In this document: positions 32,803-39,404 of the stretch, in pieces
How the letters are laid out: every line of letters begins with the position of its first letter
Position numbering within the stretch: the first letter of the stretch is position 1
NCBI GenBank assembly: GCA_050292445.1
Contig: JBNKLQ010000014.1
Coordinates: forward strand, 1 to 39,438
Direction of reading: 5' to 3'
Length of the DNA stretch: 39,438 nucleotides
DNA from: Leptofilum sp050292445
Lineage (GTDB): Bacteria > Chloroflexota > Anaerolineae > Promineifilales > Promineifilaceae
Program-made: the position numbers and the translations under genes
Notes under the pieces: generated by a model
The model's input: the letters and a program-made list of their open reading frames with translations, nothing else
Told to the model about the DNA's origin: nothing
Databases searched by the model: none

Positions 32803-32880
32803 AGATGGGACGCAGATAAACACAGATTTTCACAGATAAAAACCAGAAATCTGCGTTTATCTGCGTGATTCTGTGTCCTA
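32803..32880. repeat. Dispersed 'CGCAGATAAAC...GTTTATCTGCG' repeat
   Basis: CGCAGATAAACACAGATTT (about 32810-32828) and AAATCTGCGTTTATCTGCG (about 32847-32865) pair with one mismatch, and the element is bounded by GGGACGC and TGTGTCC. Related units are seen at 23495, 27535 and 29459. Confidence 0.75.
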
Positions 32881-32914
32881 AACGCTTCATCTCATTCATG
32901 AGGAACAACTCTAG

Positions 32915-32963
32915 TGATGCATGAAACGTGATTAGCATCACACGCATCACGTTTCACGCATCA
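32915..32963. repeat. 18-bp inverted repeat with one mismatch
   Basis: TGATGCATGAAACGTGAT (32915-32932) pairs with ATCACGTTTCACGCATCA (32946-32963) apart from one base, around a 13-nt loop. Confidence 0.75.
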
Positions 32964-33162
32964 TAAAAGAACGGCCGTTTCTCTCAACCTATACCCAATA
33001 GATTTGCGCATTTAGGCAGTTCTTCGCATATAGATTCTGTTTTGGGGCTTGCAATTCGCCTGGTATTGTTGTATTATTGCAACAGGCTGTATTGTTGTAC
33101 TATCCCGCATTCCGTCCTGTACAGACGCAAATGCTCCCAAAATCTGATTGTAAAGGCAAGCA

Positions 33163-33873
33163 ATGGAACAGGTGGCATCCCAAATTAGCATTAAAGGTAT
33201 TCGTGAAGGGCTATTGATGACGGTGCCTGATCGCGGCTCTTTTGCTGATTTGCTGGCGCTGCTGCGGACCGAGCTGGCACAAAAACAGGCATTTTTGCAG
33301 GGCAGCCAGGTAGCGTTGCAAGTGGGCTATCGCAAGCTGAACAAGGAAAATTTGCGCGATCTGCAAACATTGTTTGAACAAAATCAGCTGGAATTGTGGG
33401 CGGTTTTAGCCGAAGAATCTACAGCACGTGAGGCCGCACGGGATTTGGCGCTGGCCACGCGACTGTCGGGTAGTCAGACCGATTTGAACGGAAATTTTTT
33501 GACCCAGGCCCCTGAACCGGCAACGGCCGTATCCGCCGAAAAGCCCCAAGGTGGCCTCATCCTTAAAGAAACATTGCGCTCTGGCCGTTCCATTTACCAT
33601 GAAGGGCATGTGGTCATTATTGGTGATGTGAACCCTGGCGCAGAGGTTGTAGCCGGGGGTGACGTCATTGTGTGGGGCCGTTTGCGCGGGCTGGTTCATG
33701 CTGGGGCGTTGGGAGATGAAACGGCCGTTATCTGCGCCCTGGAACTCACCCCCACCCAGCTGCGCATTGCCAACCAGATCGCCATCTCCCCCGATGAAAA
33801 GCGGGGCAGAGCGATTCCCGAACAGGCTGCCATTCGCAACGGGCAAATTGTAGCGGAAATGTGGCAAAGATAA
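33163..33873 (+). CDS. minC: Septum-site determining protein MinC
   Basis: A 236-residue MinC, the FtsZ-assembly inhibitor of the Min division-site system. The N-terminal domain (about 1-105) is weakly conserved. The C-terminal beta-helix domain is clear: RSGRSIYHEGHVVIIGDVNPGAEVVAGGDVIVWGRLRGLVHAGA (about 138-185), ELTPTQLRIA. The linker between them carries an ACGGCCGT copy (Thr-Ala-Val) and a second copy lies in the C-terminal domain (DETAVICALEL). minD follows 80 bp downstream. The set MinC, MinD, MinE in order makes the assignment firm. Confidence 0.95.
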   Translation: MEQVASQISIKGIREGLLMTVPDRGSFADLLALLRTELAQKQAFLQGSQVALQVGYRKLNKENLRDLQTLFEQNQLELWAVLAEESTAREAARDLALATRLSGSQTDLNGNFLTQAPEPATAVSAEKPQGGLILKETLRSGRSIYHEGHVVIIGDVNPGAEVVAGGDVIVWGRLRGLVHAGALGDETAVICALELTPTQLRIANQIAISPDEKRGRAIPEQAAIRNGQIVAEMWQR

Positions 33874-33952
33874 TTGCCTGGCAGAAGCAATTGCCAAAAG
33901 TGTTACGTTTATCAGTTGCCAACTGCATCGAGAGCAGTCAGGAGACAACATC

Positions 33953-34756
33953 ATGAGTGGAAAAGTGATAACAATAACTTCGGGCAAGGGAGGTGTGGGC
34001 AAAACGACCATCACGGCCAATATTGCCTCGGCTCTGGCCATGCTGGGCCAAAAGGTGGTCGCCATCGACGCCGACATTGGTTTGCGTAATCTAGATGTGG
34101 TGATGGGCCTGGAAAATCGCATCGTCTATGATTTGGTGGATGTGATTGAAGGCCGCTGCCGTTTACGCCAGGCGATGATTAAAGACAAACGCCAGTCTGA
34201 TTTATACCTCATCCCCGCTGCTCAAACTCGTGACAAAATGGCCGTTAGCCCATCGGATATGCTGCTGGTGTGTGATGAACTAAAGCAGGAGATGGACTAC
34301 GTCATCATTGATTCGCCAGCGGGTATTGAGCGAGGTTTCCGCAATGCCATCGCTCCAGCGGATGAAGTGCTCATTGTGACCAACCCGGAAGTTTCGGCGG
34401 TGCGTGATGCGGATCGCATTATTGGGTTGCTGGAGGCGGAGGAGAAAGGGCCGGGACGGCTTATTCTTAACCGGCTGAAGCCAGAAATGGTAGCGCGCGG
34501 TGATATGCTTTCCATTGATGATGTGTTGGACATTTTGGCCGTCGAGCTAATTGGTGTGATTCCCGAAGATGAATCGATTTTGATTTCATCGAACCGGGGA
34601 ACGCCAATAGCCATGAGCGGCATGAATGGCTCCAGTGCCAGCCAGGCGTTCCGCAATGTGGCCCAACGTTTACAAGGTGATACGGTTCCGTTTGTAGACC
34701 TGACCCCGAAAAACAATCTGCTGAACCGTTTGAATAACTGGTTTAGCAAGAGCTAA
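33953..34756 (+). CDS. minD: Septum-site determining ATPase MinD
   Basis: A 267-residue MinD, the membrane-cycling ATPase that recruits MinC and is stimulated by MinE. Deviant Walker A GKGGVGKTT (about residues 11-19), switch DADIGLRNLD, Walker B region YVIIDSPAG and the C-terminal amphipathic membrane-targeting helix LLNRLNNWFSKS are all present. GGAGA lies upstream of ATG 33953. The gene holds no exact ACGGCCGT copy, unlike minC and minE on either side. Confidence 0.98.
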   Translation: MSGKVITITSGKGGVGKTTITANIASALAMLGQKVVAIDADIGLRNLDVVMGLENRIVYDLVDVIEGRCRLRQAMIKDKRQSDLYLIPAAQTRDKMAVSPSDMLLVCDELKQEMDYVIIDSPAGIERGFRNAIAPADEVLIVTNPEVSAVRDADRIIGLLEAEEKGPGRLILNRLKPEMVARGDMLSIDDVLDILAVELIGVIPEDESILISSNRGTPIAMSGMNGSSASQAFRNVAQRLQGDTVPFVDLTPKNNLLNRLNNWFSKS

Positions 34757-34770
34757 TTGAGGAGCATGCA

Positions 34771-35043
34771 ATGAATTGGTTCGAGCGACTACTGGGAAAA
34801 CAGGAAAAAAGTGGGGCCACCGCCAAGCAGCGGCTGCAAATGGTGCTGATTCATGACCGGGCGGATGTGTCGCCTGGTTTGTTGGAGCAAATTAAGGATG
34901 ACATTATTGAAGTCATTGCCAAGCGGCTGGAGATTAATCCTGATACTGTGGTAGTGAATTTGGATAATACGTCTCAAGAGAGCCGACTGGTAGCTGAGAT
35001 TCCACTGCTGCAAAACGGCCGTCGTCGGGCAACGGTTCGGTAG
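34771..35043 (+). CDS. minE: Min system topological factor MinE
   Basis: A 90-residue MinE. The start MNWFERLLGK is the membrane-binding amphipathic segment. AKQRLQMVLIHDRADVSPGLLEQIKDDIIEVIAKRL is the anti-MinCD and dimerisation region with the family's R-L-Q-x-V-L-x-H-D-R block. GAGGAG lies upstream of ATG 34771, 14 bp after minD. A real MinE implies pole-to-pole Min oscillation and not DivIVA-anchored placement. One ACGGCCGT copy as Asn-Gly-Arg near the end. Confidence 0.96.
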   Translation: MNWFERLLGKQEKSGATAKQRLQMVLIHDRADVSPGLLEQIKDDIIEVIAKRLEINPDTVVVNLDNTSQESRLVAEIPLLQNGRRRATVR

Positions 35044-35105
35044 GTGCGACGCACTTTTACAAGCCGTTTTTGATTCAAATAGTTCTGGGGCAAGTGCGTT
35101 GCACC
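35043..35105. repeat. Inverted repeat just after minE
   Basis: GGTGCGACGCACTT (35043-35056) and AAGTGCGTTGCACC (35092-35105) pair except for one base. The left arm begins in the minE stop codon. Confidence 0.7.
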
Positions 35106-35134
35106 TGTAAATCTGAATAGTTTGTGTAAAAATG

Positions 35135-35167
35135 CCGCCTGGTGTCGCCACCGGGCGGTTTGCGTTT
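35135..35167 (+). terminator. Rho-independent terminator of the min operon
   Basis: CCGCCTGGTG (35135-35144) and CACCGGGCGG (35149-35158) pair with one T-G wobble around a 4-nt loop, followed by a T-rich tail. It separates minE from rodA. Confidence 0.8.
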
Positions 35168-35181
35168 TACAATAGTTAGCT

Positions 35182-36309
35182 ATGGTAAGCAGTGCGAATC
35201 TTGGTCGGACGTCTGTATGGCGTTATTTTGATATTTGGCTGGTAGCGGCTGTGCTGCTGCTGACAGCTTACGGTATCTTGATGATCCGCAGTGCCGTAAC
35301 AGGTGCTCCGGATTTAGAGGATCTTGCGCGAGTTCAGGTGCAATGGGCCGTAATTGGCGTGGCGATCATGCTTGTCGTGGCTTCAATTGATTATCGTATC
35401 CTAACCTCTTCTCACTGGTATATCTATGCCGGTTTGATCCTGGCATTGATTCTCGTGTTGGTTGCCGGGGCGTTGGGGAATGAGACACGTCGCTGGATCG
35501 AGATTCCGGGTTTTGGGATTCGGATACAGCCTTCGGAATTCGGCCGTATTTTTCTGCCCATTACCTTTGGCCAATTTTTGGCCAACCGCAGTCACCGCAT
35601 CAACCAATTTTCCAATACCATTGCTTCTTTAATTTATGTGGGTGTGCCCATTGCCCTTATCTTTGTAGAGCCAGATTTAGGGATGTCGGTACTGTACGTT
35701 TCCGTCTGGTTTGTCATGATTTGGCTGGCGGGGTTGCCACTGTCTCACTTTGCCATTTTGGCCGTGTTGGGCATTGGTACGATTGCGGCCGTTTTTCCCT
35801 TTCTTGCCGATTATCAACAAGAGCGCATTACCACGTTTGCCAATCCCGAAGACGCCAATCCCGATGATCTGTTTAATATTGAGCAGGCGCAAATTAGCAT
35901 TGGTTCTGGTGGTTGGTGGGGCAAAGGGTATTTAAACGGGACCCAAAGCCAGCTTGGTTTCTTGCGCGTGCAGCACACGGACTTTATTTTCTCGGTGGTT
36001 ACGGAGGAGATGGGTTTGCTGTTTGGCTCGCTAGTGGTGATGGGCTTGATGGGCTTTATTTTGTGGCGCATTATGCGCGTAGCTACCCTGACACCCGATC
36101 CGGCAGGCAAGTTTATTTGTGTGGGCATTGCCACAGTGATCTTTTTTCAAACGGCCGTAAACATCGGCATGAACGTGCGCTTGGTACCCGTCACCGGGCT
36201 AACACTCCCCTTTGTTAGCTACGGGGGTAGTTCCCTCACTACATTGTTCATCGGTATCGGTATCGTACAATCGGTCCTGATGCGCCACCGCAAGCAAGAA
36301 TTTGGCTAA
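35182..36309 (+). CDS. rodA: RodA/FtsW-family peptidoglycan polymerase (SEDS protein)
   Basis: A 375-residue polytopic membrane protein of the SEDS family, the glycosyltransferase that polymerises lipid II for cell elongation (RodA) or division (FtsW). Conserved blocks: RRWIEI...QPSEF, the catalytic Asp in EPDLGMSVL, QISIGSGGWWGKG, QHTDFIFSVVTEEMG, and NIGMNVRLVPVTGLTLPFVSYGGSS. QPSEF is followed by Gly-Arg where Ala-Lys is usual. The family split RodA versus FtsW is by overall look and is not certain; the position beside min genes fits either. No ribosome binding site is clear. One ACGGCCGT copy (Thr-Ala-Val). Confidence 0.92.
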   Translation: MVSSANLGRTSVWRYFDIWLVAAVLLLTAYGILMIRSAVTGAPDLEDLARVQVQWAVIGVAIMLVVASIDYRILTSSHWYIYAGLILALILVLVAGALGNETRRWIEIPGFGIRIQPSEFGRIFLPITFGQFLANRSHRINQFSNTIASLIYVGVPIALIFVEPDLGMSVLYVSVWFVMIWLAGLPLSHFAILAVLGIGTIAAVFPFLADYQQERITTFANPEDANPDDLFNIEQAQISIGSGGWWGKGYLNGTQSQLGFLRVQHTDFIFSVVTEEMGLLFGSLVVMGLMGFILWRIMRVATLTPDPAGKFICVGIATVIFFQTAVNIGMNVRLVPVTGLTLPFVSYGGSSLTTLFIGIGIVQSVLMRHRKQEFG

Positions 36310-36341
36310 ACAGCCGACAATCCATGCTTATTTGTCCTGCA

Positions 36342-36815
36342 TCACGGGGCGGTCTGAAATTCTGTGCGAATTTCTTCCATACGCCGCCGGTTAATCCCGC
36401 CATCACCGTATCCCAATCGAGAAGCTGACCGAAAGTGAATGAGGCTATCTGCTTCGTCGAAGAAGAATTCCACATCATCGATGAATTGCCAGACGGCCGT
36501 TTGCGCTTCGGCGTGGATGTAGGTGGGCGTGTCGGTGATGATGGTGAATTGGGGGTCTGCTTGCAGGATAGCCAGGATGGCGGCCTGGGCGACGGCCGTT
36601 TCTCCGTTGTAAGTAATGGGGGCGATGCCATATCCTTCATCGGTGGCCTGGGTAGAAACACAGTTGGGGCTATCGGGGCAGGGGGCGAGACGGCCGTTTT
36701 CTACCCCTAAGTTATCTGGCATGGGACTGGCCCGTCCCACTAGCCAGCGCAGCACAAAAAAGGCCACAATGCTGCCAATCGTCAGCAGAATGAGTACTCT
36801 AAGCAATTTGGGCAT
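36342..36815 (-). CDS. DUF1499 membrane-anchored protein
   Basis: A 157-residue protein with an N-terminal transmembrane or signal-anchor helix (about 5-25) and a DUF1499 domain: LAPCPDSPNCVSTQA (about 42-56), a YIHAEAQT strand, FIDDVEFFFDEADSLIHFRSASRLGYGDGGINRRRMEEIR. The function of DUF1499 is unknown; the conserved Cys pair and Arg/Asp residues suggest a binding or catalytic pocket. AGGAGG lies immediately upstream of ATG 36815, and the stop of the upstream MFS gene is 8 bp away, so both form one operon. Three ACGGCCGT copies. Confidence 0.9.
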   Translation of the reverse strand: MPKLLRVLILLTIGSIVAFFVLRWLVGRASPMPDNLGVENGRLAPCPDSPNCVSTQATDEGYGIAPITYNGETAVAQAAILAILQADPQFTIITDTPTYIHAEAQTAVWQFIDDVEFFFDEADSLIHFRSASRLGYGDGGINRRRMEEIRTEFQTAP

Positions 36816-36823
36816 ATTACCTC

Positions 36824-38395
36824 CTAATCTTTTTTCAGCCAGAAGGCGAATAGCAGCGCCAGCAACGCTACGCCTGCTGAAATGAGAAACGTTTCGGTGA
36901 GGACGGAGACGGTTACTTCGGTCAGGCCATCGGCCAGGGCTTGCTGGTAGGTAGGATCGCTCAGCGGCAGGTCAGGCAGGTCAATGAGCTTGCGCAAAAT
37001 CTCGAAGCGATACAGCCCCCACGCCGTGAGGCCAGACAGCCCCACGCTCATCCCCATGAGGCGCAGCACAATCACCAGGCTAGAGGCAATACCTCGCTGG
37101 TCCTCGGGGGCGGCGTTGATAACGGCCGTTCCAATCGGCGCAATCACCAACCCAAAACCAATCCCCAACAGTGCCAGGTGTGTTGCCATGTTCAGGTACG
37201 GCGTGTCTACCAGCCAGAGCCAGCCCATCAGCCCCATGCCCACACCACAAAAGAGTAAACCAACGGCCGTTACCGGTCGGTAGCTCAGTCGTTGGGTCAA
37301 CTGCCCGCCAATCCAGGCCATGATGGCCATCGCCCCGGTCATGCCGCTGAGTAAGTAGCCACTGGTGAGAGCGGCCGTTTCCACATCGAACTCCAGCACG
37401 TTAATGAGCAGTGGCACGTTCACCATGGCAATAATCAAAATGCCGCCCACCAGGAAGTTAACGAGGATGGCGGGTGAGAAGTTGCGCCGCCGAAAAAGGC
37501 TGAGGTCAATCAAGGGAGGTGGGAGTGATAAGGTGAAGGGGTGCGGGGGTGAAGGCGTGACAGAAGCAGGGTGTTGAGCACGTTGGCCGAGATAATATTC
37601 AATGGCAAGAAAAATTATGAAAGAGATGGCCGCAATTGCATAGAGTAAGCCAGTGTTGGTGGGTGAGCTGTCGGTTTGCAGCTGGGCGAAGCCACCGGCA
37701 GCCTGCACGTCGCCGCTGCTGAGTAGAGCAATGTTGAGGCTGATGAGAGAAATGGTGAGAACGGCCGTACCCAGCCAATCGATCCGTTCCCGTGTTTTTG
37801 GCTCCGGCAAATCGCGCAGCGCCCACCAGGCAGCCGCGATGCCAAGCAGACTTAGTGGAATGTTGAGATAAAACTGCCACTGCCAGCTCAAAAAGCGAAT
37901 CAGCAGCGCGCCGTAAAGCGGCCCCCACACCCAGCCTGCCGTGTCAATTGCGCCCAATGCGCCCAGTGCAGAAGCGCGCTTTTCGCGTGGATACACATCG
38001 CCAATGACGGCCATCGCCACTGGCACCATTGCGCCGCCGCCCAGCGCAGTTAACACACGTCCCACAATGAAGCTGTTTAGGTCTGGGGCAAGGGGCACCC
38101 AGATGGAGCCAGCCAAAAACAGAACGAGTGAGCCGACGTACACGGCCCGCCGGCCCAAAATATCGCTGAGGCGGCCAATGAAGGGCATCACCACCACGTA
38201 GGCGATCAGGTACGCGTTGACAATCCAAGCTGCCTGATCCAGCCCATCCGGCAGGGGGATTTCCAAATCGAAGATGATCTGGCGCAGCATCGTGGAAACG
38301 ACGGTGAGATCATCGGCGGCAACAAAGACGCCAAAAGCGACAACAAGGAGAATGATTCGGGAGGATGGCCTTTTTAGGGTAGATGTGGTTGGCAT
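36824..38395 (-). CDS. MFS transporter, 14-helix DHA2 (EmrB/QacA) type
   Basis: A 523-residue major facilitator with 14 predicted membrane segments, the size and topology of DHA2 drug:H+ antiporters. Motif A is GRLSDILGRRAVYVG between helices 2 and 3, and GRVLTALGGGAMVP is the motif B region; the Asp pair in AADDLTVV sits in helix 1. The start is taken as ATG 38395, because the frame upstream begins with TTG 38464 and would overlap the 66-codon ORF ending at 38416. It is co-transcribed with the DUF1499 gene. The substrate is unknown. Three ACGGCCGT copies, all Thr-Ala-Val. Confidence 0.9.
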   Translation of the reverse strand: MPTTSTLKRPSSRIILLVVAFGVFVAADDLTVVSTMLRQIIFDLEIPLPDGLDQAAWIVNAYLIAYVVVMPFIGRLSDILGRRAVYVGSLVLFLAGSIWVPLAPDLNSFIVGRVLTALGGGAMVPVAMAVIGDVYPREKRASALGALGAIDTAGWVWGPLYGALLIRFLSWQWQFYLNIPLSLLGIAAAWWALRDLPEPKTRERIDWLGTAVLTISLISLNIALLSSGDVQAAGGFAQLQTDSSPTNTGLLYAIAAISFIIFLAIEYYLGQRAQHPASVTPSPPHPFTLSLPPPLIDLSLFRRRNFSPAILVNFLVGGILIIAMVNVPLLINVLEFDVETAALTSGYLLSGMTGAMAIMAWIGGQLTQRLSYRPVTAVGLLFCGVGMGLMGWLWLVDTPYLNMATHLALLGIGFGLVIAPIGTAVINAAPEDQRGIASSLVIVLRLMGMSVGLSGLTAWGLYRFEILRKLIDLPDLPLSDPTYQQALADGLTEVTVSVLTETFLISAGVALLALLFAFWLKKD

Positions 38396-38415
38396 AGATT
38401 TGGGTGGATGTTTCG

Positions 38416-38616
38416 TTACGAGTTCTGGATTTCTTTTAGATAAGCCATTGTTTTTTCCAGACAACTGTCGATGGGTTGAGTTGTATCGAGAGTGAGGGTG
38501 TGGGTATGCGGCCGTTTCATATTAGCAATCCATTCCTGAAACAAGGTTTCGCCTGAACGCTGGTTTCCATTGCTATCGGTGATGGTGATGAATAGCTGTT
38601 TTGTGGAGGCGGACAT
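38416..38616 (-). CDS. Hypothetical 66-residue protein
   Basis: A small soluble protein. Its ATG (38616) follows directly on the stop codon of the Nfu-N-domain gene (TAG then ATG), so it is probably translated by re-initiation from that gene. It contains LFITITDSNGNQRSGETLFQEWI and a C-terminal helix (CLEKTMAYLKEI). No family recognised. Confidence 0.6.
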   Translation of the reverse strand: MSASTKQLFITITDSNGNQRSGETLFQEWIANMKRPHTHTLTLDTTQPIDSCLEKTMAYLKEIQNS

Positions 38617-38895
38617 CTAAAGGAAAAAGTCCTTCAGCGCCGCAGAAATATCGCTGATGATGATGTGCCAAGGAACATCGGGGTTGCGCTGTACGGTAAG
38701 ATCGCTGCCCTCAATTTGCAGGAAGTGAATCCCCTCGATGACGGCCAATGCCTGAGCTACAGGAGAGCCCTCTTCAAGTTGTTCGCTGGAGTGGTATTGT
38801 TCAGATTCTCCTTCATTCAAGCGCAAGTTCGTATAGACAGTCAAGGTGCTGCCGTCATCGCTCAATTCAGTTTCAATTTCAATATATTCAGACAT
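38617..38895 (-). CDS. Nfu N-terminal-domain-like protein
   Basis: A 92-residue protein. TNLRLNEGESEQYHSSEQLEEGSPVAQALAVIEGI, then LQIEGSDLTVQRNPDVPWHIIISDISAALKDFF, match the Nfu/NifU N-terminal (NFU_N) domain pattern: spLA..LF.i.GV, fitV.r....W..l...i...i..f. In known proteins that domain precedes the CxxC iron-sulfur scaffold domain. Here it stands alone and has no Cys at all, so it cannot hold a cluster itself; a partner or regulatory role is possible. Coupled to the 66-residue ORF downstream. Confidence 0.65.
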   Translation of the reverse strand: MSEYIEIETELSDDGSTLTVYTNLRLNEGESEQYHSSEQLEEGSPVAQALAVIEGIHFLQIEGSDLTVQRNPDVPWHIIISDISAALKDFFL

Positions 38896-38950
38896 GGTCA
38901 GGATTATAACAATGATACGTGTGATGGGCAGATGTTTTGTTGGTACAGTA

Positions 38951-39036
38951 TAATCAGTGAGTCAGTGTTCAGTAGCCAGTATTCAGTTGGTAGCAAGAAA
39001 TACTGATTGCTGACTTGCTGAAAACTGTTTACTGAA
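38951..39036. repeat. 'CAGTRTTCAGT' inverted repeat upstream of the YtxH gene
   Basis: Repeated TCAGT(G/A)-type words (TCAGTGAGTCAGTGTTCAGTAG, then CCAGTATTCAGT) are followed by imperfectly complementary ACTGATTGCTGACTTGCTG and ACTGTTTACTGA. Confidence 0.55.
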
Positions 39037-39053
39037 AAGAAGGAGCTTAAGCG

Positions 39054-39269
39054 ATGAATAAATTATTTAGCTTTATGGCCGGAGCGATGTGTGGGGCATT
39101 GGTTGGAGGGGTGACGGCTCTGCTGCTCACACCCGCTTCCGGGAATGATTTGCGCGATCAGGCAATGGAGCGTTGGGAAACGGCTAAAAAAGAAGCGCAG
39201 CAAGCACGCGTTCAAACTCGGCAGCAGTTAGAGTCTGAGTTTGAGCAGATGAAAAACGGCATCCGGTAG
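39054..39269 (+). CDS. YtxH-domain protein
   Basis: A 71-residue protein of the YtxH kind: an N-terminal hydrophobic Gly/Ala-rich segment (FMAGAMCGALVGGVTALLLTP) with the characteristic LLxTPxSGxxLR turn, followed by a charged helix or coiled coil (AMERWETAKKEAQQARVQTRQQ). Such proteins are membrane-associated and often stress-linked; their biochemical role is unknown. GAAGGAGC precedes ATG 39054. Confidence 0.85.
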   Translation: MNKLFSFMAGAMCGALVGGVTALLLTPASGNDLRDQAMERWETAKKEAQQARVQTRQQLESEFEQMKNGIR

Positions 39270-39312
39270 TTAATGCTCAGTATTTGGTAAATCATATTAC
39301 TGACCCCTGATT

Positions 39313-39404
39313 CACTAAGTAAGCGGCCAAAAACATTAGTTGGCCGCTTACTGCTAAACCGTCCGCACAATTCCGCTAACTTATTTGCGGACGGTCACTA
39401 AGTG
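39313..39404. repeat. Two-hairpin palindromic element, copy 2 (inverted relative to copy 1)
   Basis: Hairpin B: AGTAAGCGGCC (39318-39328) and GGCCGCTTACT (39342-39352). Hairpin A: CCGTCCGCA (39359-39367) and TGCGGACGG (39386-39394). CACTAAGT occurs at both ends (39313-39320 and 39396-39403), like a target-site duplication. Confidence 0.88.

Larger units (their letters stand above)
32773..33162. other. 390-bp gene-free spacer between gmd and minC
   Basis: It contains two imperfect palindromic repeats (32803-32880 and 32915-32963), an ACGGCCGT copy at 32971, and an A/T-rich stretch with repeated TATTGTTGTA (about 33064-33103) that may hold the minC promoter. No protein-coding or RNA gene is evident. 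Confidence 0.6.
124..37768. repeat. Highly iterated palindrome ACGGCCGT, 77 copies across the window
   Basis: Found by reading through; start positions include 124, 292, 973, 1429, 2655, 2975, 3406, 3560, 5784, 6013, 6243, 6410, 6771, 8135, 8612, 8877, 9159, 10069, 10141, 10536, 14531, 14779, 14843, 15280, 15659, 16659, 16752, 17135, 17944, 18226, 18292, 18872, 18981, 19134, 19531, 19848, 19971, 20189, 20241, 20634, 20916, 21167, 22996, 23679, 23926, 24180, 25249, 25501, 25543, 25874, 26077, 26372, 27262, 28550, 29102, 29649, 29724, 30300, 30424, 30474, 30552, 30699, 30960, 31575, 31688, 32403, 32971, 33523, 33721, 35015, 36151, 36493, 36592, 36690, 37122, 37263 and 37761. Many copies extend to AACGGCCGTT. 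The palindrome reads the same on both strands. Confidence 0.95.

Noticed and set aside
33406..34122. 238-codon minus-strand frame opposite minC and minD
   Set aside because: It lies across two firmly identified genes and their spacer and shows no domain features.
38396..38464. Longer start (TTG 38464) for the MFS transporter
   Set aside because: It would overlap the 66-codon ORF and begin with a rare codon; ATG 38395 starts just before the first membrane segment.
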